Of a stretch of DNA of 64,000 nt, positions 19,232 to 30,015 are shown in pieces. Position numbers and translations under genes: made by a program. The notes under the pieces were generated by a model. That model made no database searches, was not told the DNA's origin, and saw only the letters and a program-made list of their open reading frames with translations. The DNA comes from Alphaproteobacteria bacterium (GTDB lineage Bacteria; Pseudomonadota; Alphaproteobacteria; Sphingomonadales; Sphingomonadaceae): assembly GCA_018823325.1 (NCBI GenBank), contig JAHJIJ010000027.1, forward strand, positions 124,001 through 188,000, in the 5' to 3' direction. Positions within the stretch are counted from its first letter, which is position 1. Every line of letters begins with the position of its first letter.

Positions 19232-19720
19232 CTACTCCACCCACAGCCCATGCGCGCGATGCCAGTCCTCCAGTGCATCATCGGGATAAACCTCAAAGCA
19301 CTGGTCGTCCGGCCCAATCTCAGGCTCGACCCAGCTGGCCTTTGAGCCCAGCATCATGTGCACAAGCGACGGCGCCTTGGGCAATTCACTGTCGATCGCG
19401 GAGGCAAAGGGATGAACCAGCTCGGGATATTCCGGGCTGAACGCCCACAGCGCACTGGCGCAGGCCGGGCAGAAATGCCGCTCGCCTGTGCTGACGCGAC
19501 ACCCTCCCGCGCCATCATCCAGTGTCGCATGATACACGGCAGTTTCGCCCTCCACCGTCATGGTCCGCTTGTCGGCATGCAGGTTGATGGCATAACCGCC
19601 GCCGCCCGCCGTCTTTCGGCAGATCGAGCAATAACAGCGCATGAACGGCACAGGTGCGTGGCTCTCGACGGAAAAGCGAACATTCCCGCACCGGCATGAA
19701 CCATTGAGCGTGAGGGGCAT
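19232..19720 (-). CDS. GFA family protein (CENP-V/GFA domain)
   Basis: 162 residues from the ATG at 19720 (MPLTLNGSCRCGNVRF); the longer frame to 19876 overlaps the divergent bestrophin gene and lacks homology-like sequence. Zinc ligands lie in CRCG (9-12), CYCSICRK (about 29-36) and CPAC (about 81-84), the usual three clusters of GFA proteins, the family named for the Paracoccus glutathione-dependent formaldehyde-activating enzyme. Most members have no proven activity, so none is claimed. Confidence 0.85.
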   Translation of the reverse strand: MPLTLNGSCRCGNVRFSVESHAPVPFMRCYCSICRKTAGGGGYAINLHADKRTMTVEGETAVYHATLDDGAGGCRVSTGERHFCPACASALWAFSPEYPELVHPFASAIDSELPKAPSLVHMMLGSKASWVEPEIGPDDQCFEVYPDDALEDWHRAHGLWVE

Positions 19721-19913
19721 GGCCAAAACCTTTCCTGCTGATCCTGCCGGTGGAACAGCTGGAGGCCTGCCCGGTTCCGCCTCAAAACCCCGGCCCGAGC
19801 AGACACCGCCGCACATATAAGCCTTGATCTGAGCCCCCATCCTCCGCATGGCGGCCGCAATTCCGCGCGCAGCCAACCGCTGCGCCGCTTCGTTCCGGCA
19901 GGAGTCCCCGCCA

Positions 19914-20810
19914 GTGATCGTCCGCAGCCGCCTTGGCCTTCTGGAAGTGCTGTTCGCCTATCGCGGCACGATCATGCCGCATATCCAGCACCGGCTGGCG
20001 GGCATTGCAGTGGCGAGCGTCCTCGCCATTCTCGCCGCGCGGGCCTGGCCGGGCATGTTCGCACAGATCAGCGCCATTCCCTTCGCGCTCATCGGCCTCT
20101 CGCTCTCCATCTTCATGAGTTTCCGCAACAGCGCCTGCTATGAGCGCTGGTGGGAGGGCCGCAAGCAATGGGGTGCGCTCATCATCGCGAGCCGGTCATT
20201 CGCGCGGCTGACGTCAGCGTTGCCCGACGAGGATCGCCAGAGCCTGCTGCGCGGGATCTGCGCCTTCACCGCAGGACTCGCCGCCCGGTTGCGCCGGAAG
20301 GATGAGCAGGCCGCCATTGCCCGCTGGCGCGGCGATGGCCCCTGGCTGGCAGCCCCCAATCCCACTGACACCGTCCTATACGAAATGGGCGCGCACTGCC
20401 TGCGCCTGTCTGCAGAAGGCCGGGTCAACCCGATCCACCATTCGCTCATCGAGGCGCAGCTTCAGACACTGAGCGATGTGCAGGCCGCCTGCGAGCGGAT
20501 CGCGACGACGCCGGTGCCCTTCACTTATTCGCTCATCCTCCATCGCACGACTTATGTCTTCTGCCTGCTGCTGCCGTTCGCGCTCGCCGGGTCGCTTGGC
20601 TGGTGGGCGCTCATCCCCGTGCTGGTGGCAAGCTACACCTTCTTCGGACTCGATGCGCTGGGCGACCAGCTCGAAGATCCGTTCGGCTTCGATCCCAACG
20701 ATCTGCCGCTCGATGCCATGACGCGCACGGTGGAGCGCGAGATGCTGGCGCGGCTCGGCGAAACCAGCCTGCCCGATCCGATCGAGCCGGATCGTCACAT
20801 CCTCACCTGA
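19914..20810 (+). CDS. Bestrophin family protein (inner-membrane channel)
   Basis: 298 residues from a GTG at 19914 with GGAG nine bases upstream; this start gives the family opening (VIVRSRLGLLEVLFAYRGTI). Conserved blocks are SIFMSFRNSACYERWWEGRK, the internal membrane helices (TTYVFCLLLPFALAGSLGWW), and the end YTFFGLDALGDQLEDPFGFD PNDLPL. Bacterial bestrophin homologues (UPF0187/YneE type) form pentameric cation-selective channels. Two pairs of membrane segments are visible. Downstream is a 375-bp gap before lexA. Confidence 0.88.
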   Translation: MIVRSRLGLLEVLFAYRGTIMPHIQHRLAGIAVASVLAILAARAWPGMFAQISAIPFALIGLSLSIFMSFRNSACYERWWEGRKQWGALIIASRSFARLTSALPDEDRQSLLRGICAFTAGLAARLRRKDEQAAIARWRGDGPWLAAPNPTDTVLYEMGAHCLRLSAEGRVNPIHHSLIEAQLQTLSDVQAACERIATTPVPFTYSLILHRTTYVFCLLLPFALAGSLGWWALIPVLVASYTFFGLDALGDQLEDPFGFDPNDLPLDAMTRTVEREMLARLGETSLPDPIEPDRHILT

Positions 20811-21185
20811 CGTCTGCCCGCTGTCCTATCTCGCGCGCAAAGCGTAATGAAACTGCATGCGCCAAACCCCGCGCCGCTCTTTCACATTGTAGATTAAACC
20901 ATGCTTCCCAATGGCTTATGGCAGGCCTGTTTAGACTTTCGCAGAGTCACCATGGCGTCTATGCGCGATGTTCGAGAAGTTCCGATCAGAAAATAGCAGA
21001 AAACAGCGCCTTTCAGCCTCCTGATCCAGATGCGCCAATGGTCATTCGGGCGCGCAACGCATGCAACCGGGCGGGCTGTCCGTTCCGCGCGCACCCAATT
21101 CGCGCCAATATAGCCGAGCTATGTTGACTTGGCCCGATTCGTTTCCTAAACGTTCTCCGTCCGTTCCATATTGGGGAACCTGCCA
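20811..21185. other. Intergenic region upstream of lexA
   Basis: 375 bp. Apart from the LexA box at 21152-21166 I see no gene, repeat or strong hairpin. A few short frames lack ribosome binding sites. Confidence 0.55.
21152..21166. promoter_or_regulatory. LexA (SOS) box
   Basis: GTTC, seven bases, GTTC: the exact alphaproteobacterial LexA operator, ending 19 bp before the lexA start codon. Indicates LexA autorepression. Confidence 0.9.
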
Positions 21186-21914
21186 ATGCTGACCGTCAAG
21201 CAACAGCAACTGCTGAGCTACATCAAGCAGCATCTCGATCAGGGTGGTGTCTCGCCCAGTTTCGAGGAAATGAAGGAAGCGCTCGACCTCAAGTCGAAGT
21301 CCGGCATCCACCGGCTGATCAGCGCGTTGGAAGAGCGCGGGTTCATCCGGCGGCTCCCTAATCGTGCGCGCGCGCTTGAAATCCTGAAGCTGCCCGACGG
21401 CATGCCTGTTGCCGAACAGCCCGCCATGGCGCAAGCGAGCGCGAGCATGGCCAGCGAGAGCAACGTCACGCCGCTACGCAAGGCGCAGACCCCCTCGATG
21501 CCAGCCCGCGCGATGCCCATTGCCGCCAATGACGTGATCGAAATTCCGCTGCACGGTCGTATTGCCGCAGGTCTGCCGATCGAGGCCATGGAAAGCGACA
21601 CGATGCTGCCGGTCCCGGCTGCCCTGCTCGGTTCGGGCGATCATTATGCGCTGGAAGTGTCCGGCGACTCCATGATCGAAGCAGGCATCTTCGATGGCGA
21701 TTACGCGCTCATCCAGCGCACCGAGACGGCACGGGACGGCCAGATCGTCGTCGCGCTGATCGATGACAGCGAAGCGACGCTCAAATATTTCCATCGGGAT
21801 GGCCGCAAGGTCCGGCTCGATCCCGCCAATCGGGACCATGAACCCCAGACATATGAGGCGCAGCAAGTGCGCATTCAGGGTCGTCTGGCCGGGCTTCTGC
21901 GCCGCTACAACTGA
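21186..21914 (+). CDS. lexA: LexA repressor
   Basis: 242 residues. N-terminal winged helix ([40 protein letters not shown]), a longer than usual linker (about 70-115), then the S24 peptidase domain with the Ala128-Gly129 cleavage site (GRIAAGLP), catalytic Ser162 (SGDSM) and Lys200 (EATLKYF). Represses SOS genes and is cut when RecA filaments form. Start chosen at ATG 21186; the TTG 15 bp upstream is unlikely. Preceded by its own operator. Confidence 0.97.
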   Translation: MLTVKQQQLLSYIKQHLDQGGVSPSFEEMKEALDLKSKSGIHRLISALEERGFIRRLPNRARALEILKLPDGMPVAEQPAMAQASASMASESNVTPLRKAQTPSMPARAMPIAANDVIEIPLHGRIAAGLPIEAMESDTMLPVPAALLGSGDHYALEVSGDSMIEAGIFDGDYALIQRTETARDGQIVVALIDDSEATLKYFHRDGRKVRLDPANRDHEPQTYEAQQVRIQGRLAGLLRRYN

Positions 21915-21925
21915 GCGAAGGGGCG

Positions 21926-24088
21926 TTAGCGGGCAGCTCTCCCGGCCACCCATGGGTGGCGGTCCCGCGGATCTCGTCCGCCGATGATTTGCCGGTCCTT
22001 GAGCAGAATCAGCGCCCCGCCCATCGCGGTCAGCGTGGGTCGGTCCAGCTTCGCCCAGCGCGGCACGCAGCCGTCGGGGAGTCGGCGGTCGGCAATGACG
22101 ATGTCGGCCGCTGCGCAGGCTGCGACAAGCTCGGCATAGGGGACAAGCAGTCTCGACCGGCTGATCAGCAGGCGAATTGGCGCCCCGTCCCGGCTGCTCA
22201 CCTCAATCGCACACATGTCCCGCGAGCAACGCGCGCCGGGCGCCTGCGTAAGAGCCGCGAAGTCGCCTTCATAGGCCGTCGCCTCGGCCAGCGTCGAGCG
22301 CACATAGTCGCCGCTCCGGTCACGCAGCAGCGCCATGCTCCCGTCGCTCAAGCGGACAGCGACATGATGCCCATCGGCGGTAACCAGAACATCCGCAGCG
22401 GGTGCAGAGAAGGTCAGAATGAAGCCAAGCATCGCCACCGGCATGCCCCACCATCGCATGGCGGTACGCCAGAGCATCAGCCAGAGCAGTCCCAGCATCG
22501 CCAGCGCGAAAGCGAAGCCGCTCGTGACCGGTAGCGCAAGCGTCGCAAAGGGCTGACCCGCTACGAAATGAGCAATCCAGAGCAACAGTTTGAGCGCCAG
22601 TCCGACAATCCACCAGGCCGGCGCACCCAGTCCCACCGTGTCCAGGGCCAGCGCCAGCACCTCGGCCGGCATGACGACGAAGCTGGTGAGCGGAATGGCA
22701 ATCATGTTCGCCGCCGCGCCCAGCAATCCCGAGCGGTGGAAATGGGCAAAGGCGATCGGCGTCAGCACCAGCTCGACCACCAGTCCGGTGGCAAGCAGCG
22801 CGCCGACGACGCGAAACCAGCGTTTGACCGGCCCCTCGTCGCGCCGCTCGAACAAGGCCCGTGCCGGCGGATATTCGTACAGCGCGACAATGGCGGTGAC
22901 CGCAGCAAAACTCATCTGAAAGCTTGGGCCAATGATCGTCTCCGGCCAGAAGATCATCACCACCAGCGCGCCCGTCGCGATAAGGCGCAGGCCGATGGCT
23001 TCACGCCCCAGTGCCAACCCACCGATGACAAGCAGCGCCGCAATGCAGGACCGGATGGTGGGCACCTCGGCGCCGGTGAAGAGCGTATAGGCAATGCCAG
23101 CCGCGCCGCCCGCGCATGCCGCGATCATCAGGACGGGCCAGCGCAAGGCAAATGACGGTGACAGCGCCAACAGCCTGACGACGATGAAGATCACGCCACC
23201 GATCAGCGCGGAGACATGCAAGCCGCTGATCGACAGGAGATGCGCAAGGCCGCTCCGACGCATCGCATCGGCATCCGCCTCGCTGATCCAGTTCTGGTTG
23301 CCGGTCGCAAGCGTGATCGCGATCGTACCCTCCGGGCCGGGCAATCGCTCGGCGATGTGACCGGCAAGGCTGCTCCGTGCATCAGAGCGTGGTTCTCCGT
23401 CGCTCAGGCGGGCGATCGGCCCCAGCGCTCTCCCAGTTGCACCAAGACCCGCGAAATAAGCCGTGCGGGCGAAATCATAAGCGCCCGGCAGCGCCGCCGG
23501 CGCCGGTGGCATGAGGCGCGCACGCATGGCGACGAGATCCCCGGCGGCGACCCTCTCCTCAAACTGTTCCGGCGCTGCATTCACGCGCACGCGAGCGGGA
23601 AGATCAGGACGTGCAACGGGCTGCACCTCCAGCCGGATCAGTCCCCGCGCTGCAAGCGGAGTCGCCAGGAGCACCCGTGCTTGCATTTCGACGACAGCGG
23701 GCCGCGCGAGGGGCGGCTGTGCGACGAGCAGCGCCTTCACCCAAATCAGCAGGCATCCGGCCGCGAGCAGCAGCGCGCCCCTCGCCAGCGACGCGGACAG
23801 GCGCCCGCCTCTCGCGAGCGCGCCGAACGCCGCAGCCACACCCAGCCAGAACGCGATCCACGCCATCCAGTGCGGCGGCGCCGGCAGGCTGAACCAGGCG
23901 AATATGCCCGCACCCAACATGATCGGCACCCACAGCGGCAGTTGGGCACGCTCAGCCTCAAGCACGGTCTCCAGCCGCGCGTGAGCCGACGGCAGCCACG
24001 TACTGCTGCGGCGCAACAAGGGGATTTGTCGAGCCGGAAAAGCCGTGCTAGGGGCATTCTCGTTCAAAAGGGGACCCACCCGAGACAT
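21926..24088 (-). CDS. comEC: ComEC/Rec2 family DNA-uptake channel
   Basis: 720 residues with many membrane segments. The competence domain is recognisable: SGLAHLLSISGLHVSALIGG, FTGAEVPTIRSCIAALL, GPSFQMSFAAVTAIVALYEY, and GLLGAAANMIAIPLTSFVVM. ComEC carries single-stranded DNA across the inner membrane. The C-terminal 170 residues sit where a metallo-beta-lactamase domain is found in longer homologues, but the HxHxDH metal motif is missing, so that part appears vestigial. Only 20 bp separate this start from gltX on the other strand. Confidence 0.9.
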   Translation of the reverse strand: MSRVGPLLNENAPSTAFPARQIPLLRRSSTWLPSAHARLETVLEAERAQLPLWVPIMLGAGIFAWFSLPAPPHWMAWIAFWLGVAAAFGALARGGRLSASLARGALLLAAGCLLIWVKALLVAQPPLARPAVVEMQARVLLATPLAARGLIRLEVQPVARPDLPARVRVNAAPEQFEERVAAGDLVAMRARLMPPAPAALPGAYDFARTAYFAGLGATGRALGPIARLSDGEPRSDARSSLAGHIAERLPGPEGTIAITLATGNQNWISEADADAMRRSGLAHLLSISGLHVSALIGGVIFIVVRLLALSPSFALRWPVLMIAACAGGAAGIAYTLFTGAEVPTIRSCIAALLVIGGLALGREAIGLRLIATGALVVMIFWPETIIGPSFQMSFAAVTAIVALYEYPPARALFERRDEGPVKRWFRVVGALLATGLVVELVLTPIAFAHFHRSGLLGAAANMIAIPLTSFVVMPAEVLALALDTVGLGAPAWWIVGLALKLLLWIAHFVAGQPFATLALPVTSGFAFALAMLGLLWLMLWRTAMRWWGMPVAMLGFILTFSAPAADVLVTADGHHVAVRLSDGSMALLRDRSGDYVRSTLAEATAYEGDFAALTQAPGARCSRDMCAIEVSSRDGAPIRLLISRSRLLVPYAELVAACAAADIVIADRRLPDGCVPRWAKLDRPTLTAMGGALILLKDRQIIGGRDPRDRHPWVAGRAAR

Positions 24089-24108
24089 GAGGGAAAAGCA
24101 GGCATAGC

Positions 24109-25566
24109 GTGGCAGAAGGACGGAAACAAACAGGCACGGTCGTCACCCGCTTTGCTCCCTCTCCCACGGGCTATCTGCACATCGGCGGGGCGCGGACGGC
24201 GCTGTTCAATTATCTCTTTGCCCGCCACCACGGGGGCAAGTTCCTGCTGCGCGTCGAGGACACCGACCGTGCGCGTTCGACTGAACAGGCCATTGAAGCG
24301 ATTTTCGACGGGCTGAGCTGGCTTGGTCTGGCCGGTGATGAAGAACCGGTCTTCCAGTTCGCGCGCGCCGCACGCCATGCCGAAGTCGCGCATGCGCTCT
24401 TAAACGCGGGCCACGCCTACAAGTGCTTTGCCTCATCCGAGGAACTTGCGGCGTTGCGTGAGCAACAGCGTGCGGCGCGCCAGCCGATGCGTTATGATGG
24501 CCGCTGGCGTGATCGCGATCCCGCCGAAGGCGGTGATGCGCCCTTTGTGATCCGCCTCAAGGCCGCCCGCGAGGGCGAGACCGTGATCGAGGATGCCGTG
24601 CAAGGTCGCGTGGTCGTTCAGAATGCCGAGCTGGATGACATGATCCTGCTGCGCTCGGACGGCACACCGACTTACATGCTTGCGGTCGTCGTCGACGATC
24701 ATGACATGGGCGTCACACACGTTATTCGCGGCGATGACCATCTCAACAATGCCTTCCGTCAGCTCGGTATTATCCGCGCGATGGGCTGGGCAGAACCAAT
24801 CTATGCGCATATCCCTCTCATTCACGGACAGGATGGCGCCAAGCTCTCCAAGCGCCACGGCGCCATGGGCGTGGATGCCTATCGCGATCAGCTCGGCATG
24901 TTGCCGGAAGCCGTGAACAACTATCTCCTGCGGCTTGGCTGGGGCCATGGCGACAACGAGATCATCAGCCGCGAGCAGGCCATTGAGTGGTTCGATCTGC
25001 CGGGTGTGGGCCGGTCACCTTCGCGCTTCGATCTCAAGAAGCTCGAGAATCTGAACGGCCACTACATTCGTGAAGCCGATGACGGGCGCCTCGCCCTGCT
25101 CGTCGCTGAACGGATGGAGCCTCTGGAAGATGATGCAGCGTCGCAGGCCCGGCTTCACAAACTTGCCGCAATCATGCCGGCACTCAAGCCTCGGGCCAAA
25201 ACACTTCTGGAACTGACCGACGGCGCGGCCTTCCTGTTCGTGTCTCGCCCAATTGAAGTCGAGGAAGGCGCTGCCAAGCTTCTCGACGATGGAGCGCGGA
25301 CTTTGCTTGCCACGGTCGCTGACCGGCTCGCCCCGCTCCACGACTGGACTTTGGAAGCCATTGAGGAAACAGTGCGCGCCGTGGCCGAAGAGGCTGGCCT
25401 CGGCCTCGGAAAGATTGCACAGCCACTACGCGTTGCTTTAACCGGGCGGACAACGTCACCCGGTATATTCGACGTGCTACTCCATCTGGGCCGGGACGAG
25501 ACGCTGGGCCGCCTGCACGATCAGGCCGGGACCTTACAGGCATCTAATCCTGTGCCGCAAATTTGA
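24109..25566 (+). CDS. gltX: Glutamyl-tRNA synthetase
   Basis: 485 residues from a GTG. HIGH-type motif in [25 protein letters not shown]-type KLSKR at 245-249, and [12 protein letters not shown]. Bacteria of this group often charge both Glu and Gln tRNAs with GltX plus GatCAB. The ribosome binding site is weak (GGGAAAAG some way upstream). Followed after 18 bp by gltA, probably in one transcript. Confidence 0.95.
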   Translation: MAEGRKQTGTVVTRFAPSPTGYLHIGGARTALFNYLFARHHGGKFLLRVEDTDRARSTEQAIEAIFDGLSWLGLAGDEEPVFQFARAARHAEVAHALLNAGHAYKCFASSEELAALREQQRAARQPMRYDGRWRDRDPAEGGDAPFVIRLKAAREGETVIEDAVQGRVVVQNAELDDMILLRSDGTPTYMLAVVVDDHDMGVTHVIRGDDHLNNAFRQLGIIRAMGWAEPIYAHIPLIHGQDGAKLSKRHGAMGVDAYRDQLGMLPEAVNNYLLRLGWGHGDNEIISREQAIEWFDLPGVGRSPSRFDLKKLENLNGHYIREADDGRLALLVAERMEPLEDDAASQARLHKLAAIMPALKPRAKTLLELTDGAAFLFVSRPIEVEEGAAKLLDDGARTLLATVADRLAPLHDWTLEAIEETVRAVAEEAGLGLGKIAQPLRVALTGRTTSPGIFDVLLHLGRDETLGRLHDQAGTLQASNPVPQI

Positions 25567-25584
25567 GCAACAAGGGGTGAAGGA

Positions 25585-26871
25585 ATGAGCGACAGCAACG
25601 TCAAACTGACCGTCGACGGCAAGGATCTTGAGTGCAAGGTCGTCGAAGGCTCCGTCGGCCCCAAGGTCATCGACATTCGCAAGCTCTATGCTCAGACGGG
25701 CATGTTTACCTATGATCCCGGCTTCACCTCGACGGCGAGCTGCGATTCCGCACTCACCTATATCGATGGCGACGAGGGCGTGCTGCTGCACCGCGGTTAT
25801 CCCATCGATCAGCTCGCCGAGCAGTCGAGCTTCATGGAAGTGGCCTATCTGCTGCTGCGCGGCGCGCTCCCCTCCAAGGAGGAGTTCGAGCTGTTTGAGC
25901 GGACGATTACCCGCCACACGATGGTGCACGAGCAGCTCAATACCTTCTATCGCGGTTTTCGCCGTGACGCGCACCCCATGGCCATCATGTGCGGCGTGGT
26001 CGGCGCGCTTTCGGCCTTCTACCATGATTCGACGGACATCACTGATCCGCATCAGCGCATGATCGCGAGCCACCGTCTCATCGCCAAGATGCCGACACTG
26101 GCTGCGATGGCCTACAAATATTCGGTAGGTCAGCCCTTCGTCTATCCGCGCAACGACCTGAGCTACACCGGCAATTTCCTCCACATGACCTTCTCGGTCC
26201 CAGCGGAGGAATATGTGGTCGATCCCATCGTCGAGGCGGCGATGGACAAGATCTTCATTCTGCATGCCGATCACGAGCAGAACGCCTCGACCTCCACGGT
26301 GCGGCTTGCAGGCTCCTCGGGCGCCAATCCCTTCGCCTGCATCGCTGCGGGCATTGCTTGCCTTTGGGGCCCGGCACATGGTGGTGCCAACGAAGCGGCG
26401 CTCAACATGCTCCGTGAAATCGGCACGGTCGATCGCATCCCGGCCTACATCGCCCGTGCCAAGAACAAGGACGATCCGTTCCGCCTGATGGGCTTCGGCC
26501 ACCGGGTGTACAAGAACTACGATCCCCGCGCGAAGGTCATGCAGGCCACCGCCAAGGAAGTTCTGGACAAACTCGGTGTCAGCGACCCGATCTTCGACGT
26601 GGCCCGTGAGCTGGAGCAAATCGCGCTCCACGATGAATATTTCATCGAGAAGAAGCTCTATCCGAACGTCGACTTCTATTCGGGCGTCATTCTGTCGGCG
26701 ATCGGTTTCCCGACCGACATGTTTACCGTGCTGTTCGCGCTGGCCCGCACGGTAGGTTGGGTCGCGCAGTGGAACGAAATGATCTCGGATCCAGAGCAGA
26801 AGATCGGCCGCCCCCGCCAACTTTATACCGGTCCGACGCAGCGCGACTATGTCCCGATCGACAGGCGCTGA
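25585..26871 (+). CDS. gltA: Citrate synthase
   Basis: 428 residues, the size of the hexameric Gram-negative type. Active-site blocks: [15 protein letters not shown] (catalytic His), [14 protein letters not shown] (second His), and [10 protein letters not shown] (Asp). Condenses acetyl-CoA and oxaloacetate at the entry to the TCA cycle. AAGGA precedes the ATG. A strong terminator follows at 26896. Confidence 0.97.
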   Translation: MSDSNVKLTVDGKDLECKVVEGSVGPKVIDIRKLYAQTGMFTYDPGFTSTASCDSALTYIDGDEGVLLHRGYPIDQLAEQSSFMEVAYLLLRGALPSKEEFELFERTITRHTMVHEQLNTFYRGFRRDAHPMAIMCGVVGALSAFYHDSTDITDPHQRMIASHRLIAKMPTLAAMAYKYSVGQPFVYPRNDLSYTGNFLHMTFSVPAEEYVVDPIVEAAMDKIFILHADHEQNASTSTVRLAGSSGANPFACIAAGIACLWGPAHGGANEAALNMLREIGTVDRIPAYIARAKNKDDPFRLMGFGHRVYKNYDPRAKVMQATAKEVLDKLGVSDPIFDVARELEQIALHDEYFIEKKLYPNVDFYSGVILSAIGFPTDMFTVLFALARTVGWVAQWNEMISDPEQKIGRPRQLYTGPTQRDYVPIDRR

Positions 26872-26895
26872 AAACGCAATCCGCAAAACCGAAAC

Positions 26896-26923
26896 AAAAA
26901 GGGGCGCAGAAGCGCCCCTTTTT
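26896..26923. terminator. Bidirectional Rho-independent terminator
   Basis: Perfect 12-bp stem: AAAAAGGGGCGC, loop AGAA, GCGCCCCTTTTT. A T-run follows on the plus strand and another on the minus strand, so it can end both gltA and the convergent def transcript. Confidence 0.93.
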
Positions 26924-26974
26924 GTTCTGATGATGAATTCACCGGCGTATGAACGTCAGCCGACGGCGCTCCGT

Positions 26975-27505
26975 TCAGGCGGCCTTGCGGGTCTTGGAAA
27001 GCTTCTTGAGGAGCATGTCGCGCTTCAAGCGCGATAGATGATCGATGAAGAGCACGCCTTCCAGATGATCCATCTCATGTTGGAGACAGGTCGCCAGCAG
27101 GCCTTCCAGCTCTTCTTCGTGAATCCGGCCCTGACGGTCCATCCAGCTTGCCCGGATGCGCGCCGGCCGCTCGACCTCGGCATATTGATCCGGGACGGAC
27201 AAGCAGCCTTCATTATAAACCGATTTATCGGGTGACCCCTCGAGAATCTGCGGGTTAATGAAGACCATAGGATTACGAACGGGCGGTGCACCTTCCTCTT
27301 CCGATTCAGGCTCCTGCAGGTCGATCACCAGCACGCGCTTTGGTACACCCACTTGGATCGCCGCCAGACCGATGCCGGGAGCAGCATACATCGTCTCAAA
27401 CATGTCATCGATCAACGTTTGCAAGGCATCGTCAATCGCCTCGACAGGAGTCGAAATGGTCCGCAGAATCGGGTCCGGGGTTTCAAGGATCGGGCGTATG
27501 GCCAT
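26975..27505 (-). CDS. def: Peptide deformylase
   Basis: 176 residues from the ATG at 27505 ([15 protein letters not shown]); a codon-level extension of three residues is possible. The three family motifs are present: [17 protein letters not shown] and QHEMDHLEG, giving the Cys-His-His metal site and the catalytic Glu. Removes the formyl group from nascent proteins. fmt, its functional partner, is nearby but on the opposite strand beyond recR. Confidence 0.96.
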   Translation of the reverse strand: MAIRPILETPDPILRTISTPVEAIDDALQTLIDDMFETMYAAPGIGLAAIQVGVPKRVLVIDLQEPESEEEGAPPVRNPMVFINPQILEGSPDKSVYNEGCLSVPDQYAEVERPARIRASWMDRQGRIHEEELEGLLATCLQHEMDHLEGVLFIDHLSRLKRDMLLKKLSKTRKAA

Positions 27506-27614
27506 ATTGCCCAAATATGAAAGCCCGCGACCGAGATCAAGCCACTGTTAACGTTTTGTTCCGATCAGACTGATCGACCGGCGGCGTCTAGGCGCAATTG
27601 CGTAATCGTCAGCC

Positions 27615-28211
27615 CTAGCTGACGGGTCGTCGTGCCCGCAGTGCCTGCGCCAGCGTCCCTTCGTCGAGATAGTCCAGCTCACCGCCTACCGGCATGCCGT
27701 GGGCCAGCTGCGTGAGGCGGATTGGATAGGCTTCCAATCGTTCCGCGATATAGTGGGCGGTCGTCTGCCCTTCCAGGGTGGCGTTCATCGCGAGCACAAC
27801 TTCATCGATGCCACCGGCAGCGACACGCTGGACGAGCGCCGCAACAGACAGATCTTCCGGTCGCACGCCGTCCAGCGCCGAGAGCCGCCCGCCCAGCACA
27901 TGAAAACGACCGGGAAACAGCCGCGATTTCTCCAGCGCCCAGAGGTCCGCCACATCCTCGACGACGCAGAGCGAACGCGCATCGCGACGAGGGTCGGCAC
28001 AGATGGCGCAGGGATCTATCGTATCCACGTTCCCGCAGATGGAACAGTGGACCATCCGTTCGCTTACGCTCTCCAGTGCCCGCAGCAACGGGACCATAGC
28101 GGCATCGCGTCTTTGCAGGAGGTGCAGAACCGCCCGCCGTGCCGAACGTGGGCCGAGGCCGGGAAGCCGGGCAAGCGCCTGCGTGAGCGCATCGATCTCG
28201 GGTGAGGACAT
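27615..28211 (-). CDS. recR: Recombination protein RecR
   Basis: 198 residues from ATG 28211 ([18 protein letters not shown]), the family length. Helix-hairpin-helix at the N-terminus ([11 protein letters not shown]), four-cysteine zinc motif [16 protein letters not shown], then a Toprim domain ([15 protein letters not shown]) and the C-terminal Walker B-like end. Works with RecF and RecO to load RecA at gaps. The longer frame to 28298 runs into the divergent fmt. Confidence 0.95.
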   Translation of the reverse strand: MSSPEIDALTQALARLPGLGPRSARRAVLHLLQRRDAAMVPLLRALESVSERMVHCSICGNVDTIDPCAICADPRRDARSLCVVEDVADLWALEKSRLFPGRFHVLGGRLSALDGVRPEDLSVAALVQRVAAGGIDEVVLAMNATLEGQTTAHYIAERLEAYPIRLTQLAHGMPVGGELDYLDEGTLAQALRARRPVS

Positions 28212-28263
28212 ACAGCCAAATAAGGGCTTGCACTCGGATGACACAAGCGTTTCAGAGAGGGCC

Positions 28264-29184
28264 ATGAAAGACCCTTTGCGGATCATCTTCATGGGCACGC
28301 CGGATTTCGCGGTGCCTACCCTTGATGCGCTGGTCGCGGCGGGCCACGAAATTGCTGCCGTCTACACGCAACCGCCACGGCCGGCCGGCCGTGGCAAGGC
28401 CCCGCGTCCAAGCCCGATACAAGCGCGCGCGGAGGCGCTCGGCCTTGCGATCCGATCCCCTCTGACTCTACGCGAGGAGGCCGAACAGGCGGCGTTCGAC
28501 GCACTGGAGGCGGACGTGGCGGTTGTCGCAGCCTACGGGCTGATCCTGCCGGTCGCTGTCCTCCACGCTCCGCGGCTCGGCAGCCTCAATGTCCACGCCT
28601 CGCTGCTGCCGCGCTGGCGGGGCGCCGCTCCCATCCAGCGCGCGATTCTGGCTGGGGATGCGGAAACCGGCGTCACCATCATGGCGATGGCGAAGGGACT
28701 CGATACAGGGCCAATGCTGGCTAAGGTCAGCACGCCCACTGATAACAAGACGGCCGGCGCACTAACGGAAGAGCTGGCCCACGCCGGTGCGGCACTCATG
28801 ATCAAGGTACTGAGCGACATCGGCGCCTATCGTCCGCGGGTTCAGCCGGAGGCGGGGGTCAACTACGCTGCCAAGATCGACAAGGCTGAGAGCCACATCG
28901 ATTTCTCGGCGGGGCCGGTGCAGGCCGAACGCCAGGTGCGCGCTTTCAATCCCGCGCCCGGTGCTTGGTTCTCGCACAAGGGTGAGCGGTTCAAGGTGCT
29001 TGCTGCCGACATTGATCCCCGTCCCGGTGCGCCGGGCACCGTGCTTGATGATGGCCTGCTGATCGGCTGCGGCGAGCAGGGGTCGCTTCGTCCCACACTG
29101 ATTCAGCGCGCCGGCAAGGGCGCCATGCCAACCGAGGAGCTGCTGCGCGGCTTCCCCATCCCCGCCGGCACCGTGCTGGAATGA
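28264..29184 (+). CDS. fmt: Methionyl-tRNA formyltransferase
   Basis: 306 residues. Starts [20 protein letters not shown], the family opening, and carries [20 protein letters not shown] with the catalytic Asn, His and Arg region, and [15 protein letters not shown] with the Asp. The C-terminal OB-like domain binds tRNA. Formylates the initiator Met-tRNA. Its stop overlaps the truA start as ATGA. Confidence 0.97.
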   Translation: MKDPLRIIFMGTPDFAVPTLDALVAAGHEIAAVYTQPPRPAGRGKAPRPSPIQARAEALGLAIRSPLTLREEAEQAAFDALEADVAVVAAYGLILPVAVLHAPRLGSLNVHASLLPRWRGAAPIQRAILAGDAETGVTIMAMAKGLDTGPMLAKVSTPTDNKTAGALTEELAHAGAALMIKVLSDIGAYRPRVQPEAGVNYAAKIDKAESHIDFSAGPVQAERQVRAFNPAPGAWFSHKGERFKVLAADIDPRPGAPGTVLDDGLLIGCGEQGSLRPTLIQRAGKGAMPTEELLRGFPIPAGTVLE

Positions 29185-29933
29185 CGCGCTTCGCCTTCAC
29201 GGTCGAGTATGACGGACGGCCCTATATGGGATGGCAACGCCAGGCCCATGGTCCGACCGTCCAGCAACATATCGAGGAAGCGCTGGGGCGCATCGTGGGA
29301 GACGAACCGATTGTGCATTGCGCCGGTCGGACCGACGCCGGCGTTCACGCCACCGGCATGCGCGCCCATGTCGATCTCGACAAGGCCATCACACCGTTCC
29401 GGCTCATGGAAGCGCTCAATGCCCATCTGCGCCCCGAGCCGATCGCCATCCTCGCCTGCGAAATCGTATCGGAGGATTGGCACGCGCGCTTCTCCTGCGT
29501 TGCGCGCGCCTACGAGTATCGCATCCTCAACCGCCGCGCGCCGCTGACATTCGAGAGCGGGCTGGTCTGGCGCGTGCCACAGATACTGGATGCCGACCGC
29601 ATGCACAGCGCAGCACAGGCTCTGGTGGGCCGTCATGACTTCACCACCTTCCGCTCCGCCCAATGTCAGGCGGATAGCCCGCTGCGCACGCTTTCAACGC
29701 TGGATGTCGTGCGCACCGACGAGCGCATCACGATTCACGCCAAGGCGCGCAGTTTCCTCCATCATCAGGTCCGCTCGATGGTCGGCTGTCTCGCGCTGGT
29801 CGGCATGGGCACATGGTCGCCGGAGGATCTCAGGGCGGCGCTGGAAGCCCGTGACCGCAGTGCACTTGGTCACAATGCACCACCCGATGGGCTCTACTTC
29901 ATGCACGCCGATTATCCGGAAACTGCCTGCTAA
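29181..29933 (+). CDS. truA: tRNA pseudouridine synthase A
   Basis: 250 residues. Catalytic Asp52 lies in [13 protein letters not shown], and other family blocks are [19 protein letters not shown] and [13 protein letters not shown]. Converts uridines 38-40 in the anticodon arm. Translationally coupled to fmt through a 4-bp overlap. Confidence 0.97.
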   Translation: MTRFAFTVEYDGRPYMGWQRQAHGPTVQQHIEEALGRIVGDEPIVHCAGRTDAGVHATGMRAHVDLDKAITPFRLMEALNAHLRPEPIAILACEIVSEDWHARFSCVARAYEYRILNRRAPLTFESGLVWRVPQILDADRMHSAAQALVGRHDFTTFRSAQCQADSPLRTLSTLDVVRTDERITIHAKARSFLHHQVRSMVGCLALVGMGTWSPEDLRAALEARDRSALGHNAPPDGLYFMHADYPETAC

Positions 29934-29946
29934 CACATTGTTAGCA
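29928..29946. terminator. Dyad over the truA stop codon
   Basis: TGCTAACA, CAT, TGTTAGCA: a perfect 8-bp inverted repeat overlapping the truA stop. No T-run follows. May be a weak terminator, or an operator for the downstream hemerythrin gene. Confidence 0.4.
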
Positions 29947-30015
29947 TTAGGTTGACTAGGTTTGCGAAGGCACCAGGCAACTGCAAACTGTCCCATTGGA
30001 GGGACGAACCAGACC

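Noticed and set aside
19106-19345. 79-codon frame between the zinc-ribbon and GFA genes.
   Set aside because: No ribosome binding site, partly antisense to the GFA gene, and no conserved pattern.
20603-21127. 174-codon frame running through the bestrophin 3' end into the lexA gap.
   Set aside because: Overlaps a clear gene in another frame and has an Arg-rich shadow composition.
25534-26886. 450-codon minus-strand frame.
   Set aside because: Antisense to gltA, which has all catalytic residues.
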